Positions 21,061-30,136 of a stretch of 42,500 bases of DNA are shown one piece after another. A model generated the notes under the pieces. It searched no databases, was not told the DNA's origin, and was given only the letters and a program-made list of their open reading frames with translations. The DNA lies in contig CAUYUJ010020691.1 in NCBI GenBank assembly GCA_963575745.1, positions 15,001 to 57,500 of the forward strand, in the 5' to 3' direction. The DNA is from Prorocentrum cordatum. Its lineage: Eukaryota; Sar; Dinophyceae; Prorocentrales; Prorocentraceae. The translations under genes and the position numbers were made by a program. Every line of letters starts with the position of its first letter. Positions within the stretch are counted from its first letter, which is position 1.

Positions 21061-21118
21061 TCGTTTTCATCTTCGTCGCTCTCAGGGTCGGCAGCAACGG
21101 CCGTAAGGCCTTCGCAAT

Positions 21119-21280
21119 AAACGTCGGGCGCTTCCTCCTGCAGGCGGATTTGGGAGGATTTGTTGTTGAGTCCTTTATGTTGCAAAGAAACATTGCCCTA
21201 ACATAATCGAACACATTGTCCCTGGAGCATGTTTGACTATTTGTGCACACTCCTCCTGGAGAGGGACAGGCCCGACTCAG
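21119..21280. mobile_element. MITE copy 3 (GTCGGGC-TIR family), 162 bp
   Basis: The right end 'ctcctggagagggacaggcccgac' is clear. The left end 'gtcgggcgcttcctcctgcaggcggatttggg' is diverged. No target duplication is visible. A second copy of 'gtcgggcgcttc' lies at 20836, just before the CTC tract. Confidence 0.6.
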
Positions 21281-21379
21281 TACTAGAAGAAAAATGAACG
21301 GCATGAACATAACGGGGGAAAGCAGTCAGAAGAACGGGGGGAGGCAGCCAGAAGAAGAGAAAGTGGACGGGCTGCCGGC

Positions 21380-22150
21380 GCTGTGCGGACGTGCCAGCGT
21401 GCAGGTGTGCTTGGTGCCTGCGCTGGGAGCGCTCGTGTCCCTGCTGCTCCTTCACCCGTGGGGGAAGTAGGACCTGCCTCCTGATCCCAGCAGCCCTCTG
21501 GGCGCAGGCGGTTTCGCGAGCCTGCTCTGCCAACCTCCCCGCCTCCTTGGGGAGGCCGCGTCCCAGTTGCAGCCCCAGCCGCGGGCGGACGCGGGCGAAA
21601 GGGGCACGTCGCTCGGGGCTGCCCGCGAGCGCCGCGCCCTCCTCGGCCCAGGGCTCCGCGAGGTCGTGCCCGCGCTTCTGCCGTGCGCGGCAGCCGTCGG
21701 AGACTTCACCGCGGGTCGTGTGGACCTTGGCCTTGGCCATCCGCCAGGGGAGGACAGGGCACCCATACCTCCTCTACCCTTCCCTGGTTTTCCCCCTTTT
21801 TGGGGCCTCCTGGGCGGCCCTCGTCGCCACCGCTGGATCCGCCTCGAAGTCCTGGTCCTATCCCCGATCCGGGCAGGGCACCCGTGCGTGCTTCGCCGGT
21901 GCTGCCAGAGCTGGCGCCGCACGCTGGCGCTGCTCGGCGCGTGCCGCGCGCTCGTGGCGCGCTCGACGGACGACCCCAGGCAGGCGGGACACCGCCAGCG
22001 GATCTGCCCGCACACCGGGACTGCTATCTCGGCCAGCAGGTGGAAGGCGGAGGAGGGACGGTGTAGGGGGAAGGGCAGCGAAAGGAGGAGAGGAAGGAGG
22101 AGAGGAAGAGGAGGAGGAGGAGGTATCGGCGGCGGGCGTCGGTAATCTAC
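21380..22150. other. GC-rich stretch with coding-like patches, gene not resolved
   Basis: On the plus strand 21411-21470 reads a hydrophobic stretch (VCLVPALGALVSLLLLHPWG) after a 'gtgcag' acceptor-like site. 21470-21535 resembles 32730-32790 at roughly 70% by eye. 21778-21866 is the plus copy of the repeat at 4158-4236. Several frames stay open on both strands, so no exon can be assigned. Confidence 0.3.
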
Positions 22151-22324
22151 GCCCTTCGGGCACTCAACTTTGACCATTATTCTTTCAAGTTCCTCTTCCG
22201 CACGGCCCTGCCGCCCAACTCGTCTTAAGTTGACTAGAGCTGCGCTGAGTCGGATTTGGGTCGGCAGCAGGTGCCACGCGATGACGCCACAGGCCCCGCC
22301 TCAGGTTTGCCTCACGTCAAAAAG

Positions 22325-22402
22325 GGAGGAGGAGGAGGAGGAGGAAGAGGAAGAGGAGAATAAGGAGGAGGAGGAGGAGGAGGAGCAGGAGGAGGAGAAG
22401 AT
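22325..22402. repeat. (GAG)n microsatellite
   Basis: Interrupted GAG/GGA repeats. Confidence 0.9.
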
Positions 22403-22762
22403 GCTCCTCCTCCCCCTGCTGCTCCTATTCTCCCTCAACACCATATTCACGAAAAGACCTCTTGGGGGGGTCTCCTGCCTTTCCTTCTACATATACCAGA
22501 CCAGGATCCTACCACGGAATGCCACGGAACAGGCATGATAATGCATCGTACAAGTGATAGTGCCATTATATATCCGCATACCCTTTTCTACCAAATACCT
22601 GTCCACTGCTAAAAACTCTTCGAACAAACACCACGGGCCCTGCGCTGGGTACAGTGGTTGTCCTCGTGAGGCACCATACTACTGAGGTCGAAGACCACCG
22701 AGGAAAACCAGCTCTACCTGGCAAACCAGACTATCTCATCATCTCCTCCCTACCCCATAGTC

Positions 22763-22879
22763 ATGCCTCACGTCCGTAAGTATTGCGATTTCGGCTTATA
22801 CGTAAACCTGACACCGGAGGACAGAGGCCGCATGCTAACGTCGTCACGCATACCTGGATACGACCTGCTCATGCACTGA
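22763..22879 (+). pseudogene. Short ORF, 38 residues, in the distinct island
   Basis: It starts ATG at 22763 and stops TGA at 22877. The protein begins MPHVRKYCDFGLYVNLTPED and continues to YDLLMH. Reading through the stop keeps protein-like sequence to about 22925, so this is probably a truncated gene. Its second half is partly duplicated 157-161 bp downstream. No family was recognised. Confidence 0.4.
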
Positions 22880-23065
22880 ATACCACAGGGCAACGTTATG
22901 CCCAACAGCCACTACGCATTACATTAACAGGCATCATGTAGTACTCCGCTTGCCACCTGTAAGTGCATGTGATACCGCAGGACAACGGGCACATGCTAAA
23001 ATCGCAATGCATATCTGATACGACCTGGCATGTACTGGATACCATCGGATGACGCTCGGCAACAG
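22811..23065. repeat. Diverged tandem duplication, about 160 bp
   Basis: 22811-22908 (acaccggaggacagaggccg ... gcccaacag) aligns with 22972-23065 (ataccgcaggacaacgggca ... cggcaacag), sharing 'gcatgcta', 'gatacgacctg' and 'actg.atacca'. Confidence 0.6.
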
Positions 23066-23177
23066 TCAATACTACACTGGACCCACCCAACCACCTACAC
23101 ACTGCCCTACTGATACGGCTACGGACCATTACAAGCTATCGGCGCAAAGCTGCTACATACACACCGTGACATATATC

Positions 23178-24001
23178 ATGGCCGCTGCGAACTACAAACG
23201 CATCGATGATACGCCAGGGGAAAACCTACTTTCCGAGGCAGGTATCTGGCTCCGAGATCTCCTGTACCAAAACGGACTACTATATCGTGTGACAGGAGGT
23301 GGGAGACAATACTTGACGGTCCGCGAAATCAAGGCGGCACTGCGCCACTACTTCAATTACTTGTCATATCAGTACCTACAAGGCCGAATGCTCGACCACA
23401 TTACGGACAAGAGCCACCTCTGCCGCTCCCGTATGAATGCTGGCATGCTACAAGAAGCTATATATTGGCGGAGAGTCGACCATACGACTCCGCGGTTAGG
23501 TTCGGCTACTACCTTCCCTCGGACCCCAAGAAGGACGACTACGTCACCCCCGAGATCGACACGGGTACCCTACAATTGGACATCTGTTCAGAAGAAAGTG
23601 CATCGTTGCCAAACTCTACGGGCAACGGTACGACATGGAGCCACACCAATACACGCACATGAAGATCTGTCACATGAACTGCAACTTCCATGGTACGGCT
23701 TTAGACATCAGTGCGGAACTCCACTACCAGCAAACGATCACAGGAGGAAGCAAGTACCACGTGGACGTGCTGGACTCCCAAGGCAACCCGATTACACAAG
23801 ACTGCGTCAACAACCACGGCCTGCCTCCCCCATCTTGGAGCCACAGCAGAAACACTCTACCTATCCACGAAGGACATCATAAGCATGCGCGTGGGGAGGC
23901 CCACGATGATGATCGCTAAGGCATACAACCACGATCAACAGGCACTCGATACCGACACAGGCGACCGATCGCTGGAGGAACGCACGACGTCCACAGGCTA
24001 A
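23178..24001 (+). pseudogene. Frameshifted unidentified gene, possible endogenous viral element
   Basis: A non-repetitive protein-like reading starts at ATG 23178 (MAAANYKRIDDTPGENLLSE) and runs to about 23470. It then continues in three further frame segments: about 23467-23620 (VRFGYYLPSDPKKDDYVTPE), about 23604-23840 (HMNCNFHGTALDISAELHYQ) and about 23836-24001 (STKDIISMRVGRPTMMIAKA), ending in TAA. The segments are colinear and together cover about 275 codons, so this is one gene with three frameshifts. The middle looks beta-rich. I recognise no family. Lower GC, absence of triplet tracts and a sharp change of style from both flanks suggest foreign origin. A viral capsid-like protein is one guess, and only a guess. 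Confidence 0.55.
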
Positions 24002-24330
24002 CGGACAGGGTGCGACGTGCACTACGCTACGCGCTAGGTACGCCGCTCCCCTGCTCCGACTTGATCTACTGAGTGGCGCGGCCGCTCCCCCCGCCTCTCC
24101 CTTGCCATCGCTCGGACGCCCATTCCCCGCGCGCTTCTCTGATCCTCGCCGAGAAAGAACGCACACGTCCGAGGGACGCCAAGCCCCACCTCCCCAGACC
24201 CCCGACGTCGTGATCTTTTCACAACGTCGACCCCCAGCGGTCTCGACCCATTCCCCGGGACCGGTTTTTCATCCAGAGATATGTTTCGACGATCCCGAGG
24301 CCTGGGAAGGGCCCCTGGAGGCCGCAATAG

Positions 24331-24480
24331 ATGTATATATATATATATCGTGTATTCTATGTAGATATGGGCACAAGAACGAAACAATACATATATATAT
24401 ATATACACATATACACATATATACACATACATAAAAAAGAAAAAAAACAACAACAAAAAAAAGAAAGACAAACACTCCCG
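24331..24480. repeat. TA/CA microsatellite and A-rich stretch
   Basis: TATA and ATACAC repeats at 24331-24430, then an A-rich run to 24465. Confidence 0.9.
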
Positions 24481-24960
24481 TCGCGATTGCTGCGCAGCGC
24501 GAGGGGGTCTGGGCCCCCCATCCCCCTGTGGCACGGCGGCTTCCCGGTGGCACCCGGGGGGGGGGGCCGGGCGCGCGCGGGCCGGCCGCCGAGAAGGCGC
24601 GAGGCGCGCGCGCGCGCTCGGTGTGGGCACTGCCGAGGCGGCTGCGCGAGAGAGAGAGGAAGGGAAGGGGCGAGAGGAGGAGGGCGAAGAGAGGCGAGGC
24701 AGCGCCGAGGCGGCTGCGAGAGGAGGAGGAAGGAGGAGGACAGGGAGAGGCGAGGGGTGAAGGGAGGAGGGGATCGACGACGACGACGCAGGACGGAGAG
24801 AGAGAGAGAGAGATGGAGAGAAAGAGCGAGAGAGAGAGGCAGCCATGTATACATGTGTGTATGTCTAGAGCGAGGAGGAGATAGGGGTATGCATACATAT
24901 GTATATCAACACGCATAGCTCTATATGTATATATATATGTATTTTTATATATATGGGCAT
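24480..24960. repeat. GC-rich to GAGA-rich stretch with TA patch
   Basis: 24540-24640 is GC-rich with GCGC runs. 24650-24840 is GGA/GAGA. 24890-24955 is TA-rich. No gene was recognised. Confidence 0.7.
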
Positions 24961-25015
24961 AGAGAGACTCACCCTCCCCTTCCCCTATTGCCCTTCTCCT
25001 TTCCCCGGAATCCCC

Positions 25016-25270
25016 GTCCTCCTCCTCCTCCTCCTCCTCCTCCTCCTCCTCCTCCTCCTCCTCCTCCTCCTCCCCCTCCTCCTCCTGGTCCTCCTCCTCC
25101 TGGTCCTCCTCCTCTCCTCTCCTCCTCTCCTTCTCCTCCTCCTCCTCCTCCACCTCCTCCTCCTCCTCCTCATGCTCCTACTTCCTTTCCTCCTCCACCT
25201 CCTCCTCCTCCTTCTTCTCCTCCTCCTCCTCCTCTTCCTTAACCTCCTCCTCATCCTCCTCCTCGCCCTC
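25016..25270. repeat. (CTC)n microsatellite
   Basis: Pure CTC at 25016-25072, then interrupted CTC/TCC to 25270. Confidence 0.95.
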
Positions 25271-25415
25271 TTCATGCTCCTACTTCTCCGCCCCTCACTG
25301 TGCTTCCACCCGCCTACTCCAATGGAATCCGCCTGCCTTGCTTTCGTCCCCCCCCCCCGCCCTACCTTCATGCCTAGCCCCCAAACCGGGGCCGCGAAGG
25401 AGGCGGGCCCGAAGC

Positions 25416-25508
25416 CTTCCAGCCGTGCGGCAGCAGCTTGACCACCAGCACGGGGAACGCGCTGTTCGACTTGTCCCCAGACACCTCCCCGCAGGGGTGG
25501 AGGACCGC
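25416..25508 (-). CDS. SLC5-type Na+/solute symporter, exon A (partial gene)
   Basis: This 93-bp exon, phase 0 at both ends, encodes 31 residues: an extracellular-type loop AVLHPCGEVSGDKSNSAFPV followed by LVVKLLPHGWK. It corresponds to the Cys-containing loop and 'C.NiAYPtLVVELMPNGLRG' of SGLT proteins, immediately before the serine-rich helix in exon B. The donor is TGGAAG|GCTTCG (GC at 25415-25414). The acceptor is most likely gatgag|GCGGTC (AG at 25510-25509). A second AG three codons upstream would extend the exon slightly, and the frame stays open further upstream (residues FDFPEVDE), so the start is the least certain boundary. The intron to exon B is about 6.5 kb. Confidence 0.75.
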
Positions 25509-25547
25509 CTCATCCACTTCGGGGAAGTCGAAGCCACCGCAACGGAG

Positions 25548-25684
25548 AACCCCATCGAGGGGGGGGGGGGGGGGCGACACCAGGGCGGTGGCACGCCCGA
25601 GCGTCAGTCACCCTTTACTTGTTGACGCCGCTCAGGCGTGCCACCGCCCACGGGTCGGCCCCCCCCACCGATGGGTTCTTCTCG
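25548..25684. repeat. Inverted repeat, arms about 60 bp
   Basis: The inner arms 25584-25606 (ggcggtggcacgcccgagcg) and 25623-25648 are near perfect, with a 16-bp loop. Outer arms extend weakly through the G and C runs to 'aaccccatcg' and 'cgatgggttc'. It lies just upstream (minus sense) of the exon A acceptor. Confidence 0.7.
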
Positions 25685-25689
25685 GCGGC

Positions 25690-26047
25690 GGCGGCCTGGG
25701 TCTCTCCTCTGACTCACGGGGAGCGGCACCGAGAACATGCGACGTTTGACCCCAGCTGGCGCCAGAAAGCCACTTCTTGGCGCCGCGTCGGGCCCGCGGA
25801 GCATCTCGACGCTCTCCGCAGGAAGCGCGTGCGTGCTGCGCTAGTCACAGCTCGCGGAGCGCGTGCCATTCGGGGCGCGCGGCACGCGCCCTGGTGCATT
25901 GGCCTCAAACAGGCAGCCTCTCGGCATCGACGAGGTCAGCCCCGGAATCGAATTTCCAAGCCGCGCCCGCGGGCGCCCGAGGGGCGCCAGAGCCTGTCGG
26001 GCGTCACCTACATGGGGGGGGGGGGGGGGGCAAAGGCCGTCGGGGCA
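25690..26047. other. GC-rich stretch, no gene recognised
   Basis: Several frames are open on both strands; the plus frame through AEHLDALRRKRVRAALVTAR is the most protein-like. Nothing was recognised. Confidence 0.3.
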
Positions 26048-26055
26048 GGGTAGGC

Positions 26056-26225
26056 TTAGGTCGGGCCTGTCCCCCTACAGGGGGGTCATGGGCGAAAAAT
26101 TGAAAATATTGGAAAAATGCTCCCAAAATAATCTAAAAGAATCCCCCCACCCAAAAAAAAGACACAAAACAAACGTCCCCAGACTATGTTTCTCGTATTT
26201 TTGAATATCCCTCCTGTGGACTGAA
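26056..26225. mobile_element. MITE copy 4 (GTCGGGC-TIR family), right end deleted
   Basis: The left end is TTAGGTCGGGCCTGTCCCCC. The right side carries 'gactatgtttctcgtatttttgaatatccctcctgt' but lacks the terminal GGGACATGCCCGAC. GGGTAGGC occurs on both flanks (26048-26055 and 26226-26233), a perfect 8-bp target duplication. Confidence 0.8.
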
Positions 26226-27384
26226 GGGTAGGCTGCACCCGTCGTGTGCATCGTCGGGGCCCCCGGGGGCCCCTTTGGGCCCCCTTCGGGGTCCCTTCCC
26301 TGCAGCCCTCGATGCCCCCACCCACATCCTCGGGTCCTGCTGGAAGTGCCCCTGGCCCACGGTGTCCCCAGGACTTCCCAGGAGGCCCCGACGGCCTCCA
26401 GAGCACCACTCACGAGGCCCAGAGGGCCCCAGGGGCTCCAAACTTGAGCGAAAAGCTGGGGGCACCTCGGGCCAGGGCAACCTGTGGCAACCACCGACGT
26501 CCGCCCCCCCCCCCCAGATTACGAGACGTAAACGCCCGAGCCTAGGCGCCGGCGCCCGCGCTCGCGCGCCGGAGCAGCGTCTGGGCGATCAGCTGCTGCA
26601 CCGCCACGAGCTGCTTGCTGTCCATGGCCTCCGGAGGGTGCGCCCACGAACGACGGCGGCCCGCGGCGGCGGCGCCGACGGCGGCAGCAGCGGCTGGCGG
26701 CGGCCGGCGTGGACGGACAGCGGAAGCCAGGATGTTTCCTGGTTCGGGCATGGACAGACAAAAGAATCCCCCCACCCAAAAAAAAGACACAAAACAAACG
26801 TCCCCAGACTATGTTTCTCGTATTTTTGAATATCCCTCCTGTGGACTGAAGGGTAGGCTGCACCCGTCGTGTGCATCGTCGGGGCCCCCGGGGGCCCCTT
26901 TGGGCCCCCTTCGGGGTCCCTTCCCTGCAGCCCTCGATGCCCCCACCCACATCCTCGGGTCCTGCTGGAAGTGCCCCTGGCCCACGGTGTCCCCAGGACT
27001 TCCCAGGAGGCCCCGACGGCCTCCAGAGCACCACTCACGAGGCCCAGAGGGCCCCAGGGGCTCCAAACTTGAGCGAAAAGCTGGGGGCACCTCGGGCCAG
27101 GGCAACCTGTGGCAACCACCGACGTCCGCCCCCCCCCCCCAGATTACGAGACGTAAACGCCCGAGCCTAGGCGCCGGCGCCCGCGCTCGCGCGCCGGAGC
27201 AGCGTCTGGGCGATCAGCTGCTGCACCGCCACGAGCTGCTTGCTGTCCATGGCCTCCGGAGGGTGCGCCCACGAACGACGGCGGCCCGCGGCGGCGGCGC
27301 CGACGGCGGCAGCAGCGGCTGGCGGCGGCCGGCGTGGACGGACAGCGGAAGCCAGGATGTTTCCTGGTTCGGGCATGGACAGAC
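26135..27384. repeat. 625-bp tandem duplication, two near-identical copies
   Basis: 26135-26759 and 26760-27384 are identical wherever I compared them, including a 12-C run. The unit contains the right half of MITE copy 4 and a minus-strand patch encoding HPPEAMDSKQLVAVQQLIAQ that ends at a stop. That patch is too short to call a gene. Confidence 0.9.
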
Positions 27385-27399
27385 CTCCCTTTAGTAAAA

Positions 27400-28070
27400 C
27401 GTGGTTTAGTGAAAACGACCTGAGGCCCAAACCTGGCGGGCGCAAGCCTGGAAAATAACGGCCGCGGCGCCCTCTCGAGAACCGAAAACGGACAATTCAC
27501 TAATCGACGTGTCACTGTTGGGGACTCTGTCCACCCCCGACTGGTAAGGGCTCTTGCAGCTGGCAGGCCACAGGCCCTCCACCCGAAGGGTATCGAGCAG
27601 CAGGCGTCGGAATCGGACACGTAGTGGTGCGGAGGGGGGGCTCTGGAGCGTGAGTCTCGGCACGCGTGCGGTCGGCAGGCGTTGTCGCGTGTTTCTGGCC
27701 ACGCAGGCGAGGGACCCAACTTGGGCGCGGCAGGTTCTCCACACGTGCCAAAAACGTGTGCAGGAGGGGGGGGGGTCGAACACGAGTCTTGGCACACACG
27801 CGCTTGGCGCGTGCTGCCGCGTGCCCATGGCCACGACGGGGCCGCGGGCGAGGGACCCCACTTGGCCGCGCTGGGTTCTCTGCACGTGAAGATGCGCGCG
27901 GAAAGGGGGGGCCCAACACGCGCGTGGCCCGCGGATGCTTCACACGTGAGTCTACGCGCGCGCGCGCGGAGGGGGGGGGGGGGGGGGGGGGTGAAGCCTC
28001 TGCCTGGCGCGCGCACGCGGGGCACGTGCCTTCACGTGTCCACGGCCCCCAGGGGGGATCCCGACTCCTA
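27400..28070. repeat. GC-rich degenerate repeats of about 110 bp
   Basis: Repeated blocks 'gggggg..cccaacacgcgcgtggcgcg', 'cgggcacgtgccttcacgtg' and 'cacggcccccagggggg' alternate with G runs. The same family continues at 30900-31860. Minus-strand frames show internally repeated Cys/Pro/Arg peptides that follow from the repeat. Confidence 0.65.
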
Positions 28071-28073
28071 GTC

Positions 28074-28439
28074 CTGGCTCGGGCATGTCCCCCTGCGGGC
28101 GGATCTTGGACGAAGAACCAAACATCCTGCAAAACTTGTCAAACATAGCAGCAACAGCAACAACAAAAAGCAATCAAGAGAAACGTCCCCAGACTATGTT
28201 TCAACCGTTTTTGAATATTTCGAAGCCGGGCAAGGGCTGCTAAATCCGTGGTTGCTAAAATCGACCTCCGGGAAGTTGTCTTCGTCCTTCCGGAAAGAAG
28301 CCCGTTGACTGTTTTTGCGTGCCGCGCCTCATTCCGGGAAGTTCTTTCCTTCCGGGAGGGCCGCTGTAGCAGCCACGGTTTCAGCAGCCCTCGCCGCGCT
28401 TTCGAGTGTTCCTCCTGTAGAGGGACAGGCCCGACGAAG
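28074..28439. mobile_element. MITE copy 5 (GTCGGGC-TIR family), interrupted
   Basis: The left end is CTGGCTCGGGCATGTCCCCC and the right end is 'cctcctgtagagggacaggcccgacgaag'. Flanks TCCTAGTC (28066-28073) and TTCTGGTC (28440-28447) differ by two transitions. Removing the inner insertion leaves about 175 bp, the family length. Confidence 0.8.
28220..28402. mobile_element. Nested fold-back element inside MITE copy 5
   Basis: The left arm 'cgaagccgggcaagggctgc', then 'taaatccgtggttgcta', is inverted at the right end, where the plus strand reads 'tagcagccacggtttcagca', then 'gccctcgccgcgctttcg'. Arms are about 37 bp with few mismatches. Flanks ...TGAATATT and CGAGTGTT could be an 8-bp duplication with three transitions. 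Confidence 0.75.
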
Positions 28440-28553
28440 TTCTGGTCGGCGGATTCCTCGCGCGTGCGAGTGCGTGCGAGGAGAAATGGTGGGGGCCCAA
28501 GAGGCGCCCGGCGAGTGCACGCGGGGCCGGCGCGTTCCCGTGCCCACGACCTC

Positions 28554-28930
28554 CAAAGGGGGGGAACCCATAACCCCCAGTCAACAACAGCAACAACAAC
28601 AACAACAACAACAAGGACCTCCAAGGGGTGGGGGGGACCCCTTAGTGGGAAGGGACCCCTTAATGGGCCCCGGAATCGGCAGGGCCGTTTTTTCACCGTA
28701 TCCGAAAAAATGCCCCTTGAAAATGGAAGCGGCAAAAAACAGCGACCGGAAACGGCAACAAAAACGGCTCCGGGATCAGAACGAGAGCGGGAACCCATAA
28801 AACAACGGCGTCGGAACCAGCAAAACAACTGCAAAACGGAACCGGTAAAAAAAAGACCTGTCGTTTCCAGGGCCCACTAAGGGGGGGACCCATAACCCCC
28901 AGTCAACAACAACAACAACAACAACAACAA
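28554..28930. repeat. Direct repeats flanking a 260-bp segment, with CAA runs
   Basis: 'gggggaacccataacccccagtcaacaacagcaacaac' at 28558-28612 recurs at 28878-28930 without the extra a. The segment between has 'aaggggtgggggggacccctta' and A-rich 'ggaaacggcaacaaaaacgg' sub-repeats. No ORF of note. Confidence 0.6.
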
Positions 28931-28939
28931 CCATTTTAA

Positions 28940-29880
28940 GGCTGTACGCTCTTACTTGCCCGCGAGTCATTCAACACGTATACCCTACACCCTCGATACC
29001 CGCCCTCTTCGTCTTCGATCACACCCCTTTCGGGGGGATTATTTCTCTTTGCTGGGGCCGGCGGGCTTAGACGTACGGGCAAACCGGAACGGGCGGACAA
29101 TCCTTCGGGGGCGTACATCTCTCTGCCCGCCATTGGAATTGGCGCGGGCCCTGCAAGAGGAGGAGGGGAAGAACGAGGGAGAGTGGGAGGAAGGGGAGGG
29201 GGAAGGACGAAGGAAGAGGGAAGATACCACGTTGTGAAGGCGTCCTTGGCGCGTGCGTGGTTCCTGAGCGCCGAAACGCAATTCCAGAATAATTTGTGAG
29301 GACGTCGCACGCGAGAGCGCAGTCCTGAGTACATTGTGAGGAAATCTCAGGCGGAAGCGGGGGCCCTGACTAAGTCGCGAGGAAGTCTCAAGCGGGAGCG
29401 CCGTTCCTGAGCAAATTGCACGGAAGTCTCAGGCGGGAGCGGGGGTCCTCACTAAATTGCGAGGAAGTCTCAGGCGGGAGCGCCGTTCCTGAGTCAATTG
29501 CGCGGAAATGTCAGGAGGAGCAGGGGTCCTGAGTAAAATTCGAAGAAGTCTCAAGCGGGAGCGCCGTTCCCACGTAAATTGCACGGAAGTCTCAGGCGGG
29601 AACGGGGGTCTTGATTACATTGCGAGGAAGTCTCAGACGGGAGCGCCTTTCCTGAGTAAATTGTGCGGAAGTCTCAGGCGGGAGCGGGGGTCCTGAGTAA
29701 AAATCCAGGAAGTCTCAGGCGGGAGCCGTTGTTGTTGTAGCCCGGGGGGCACGGGCACAGTTTGAGCAGGAAGACGTTCCTTGAGAAAAAACAAGGTGCG
29801 AGCCCCGGGGGTGGCACTTCAATCGAAAAAACAATGTGCACCGGTGGGGGGATCAACAATAATTATTCTTCAAGAATGAG
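28940..29880. repeat. Inverted copy of the 12.9-17.5 kb repeat unit
   Basis: The reverse complement contains the same ordered boxes: 'gatcgaagacgaagagggcggg' (29002-29024), 'aggaatcgcgctctcgc'-type sub-repeats (29250-29720), a 'ccggggctcgcacc' box near 29800 and 'gaagaataattattgttgat' at 29850-29870. Confidence 0.8.
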
Positions 29881-29885
29881 AGGTC

Positions 29886-29960
<75 letters not shown>
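29886..29960. repeat. (CAA)n microsatellite
   Basis: Pure CAA, about 24 units, at the end of the inverted unit, as GTT runs flank the forward units. Confidence 0.95.
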
Positions 29961-30136
29961 TACTAGCACGTGGGGACACTCCGTTCTCACCAGTGCCAGG
30001 GTTTTCATAGGAGGCGGGCAATACCCCCACTTTGTGGGGGGGCCGGTTCAAGCTCTACCAAATTTCCAAACGACTCTTCGCCACCACCCACACCCAGCTT
30101 CCCGCCCTATGACGTTCGGACACTTCACTTCGTGGC

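Noticed and set aside
20385-21206. 273-residue plus-strand open frame
   Set aside because: It is a concatenation of a TA microsatellite (YIYIYI) and a CTC tract (SSSS).
27144-28025. 293-residue minus-strand open frame with repeated Cys/Pro motifs
   Set aside because: The internal peptide repeats mirror the 110-bp GC-rich DNA repeats and all frames show similar regularity.
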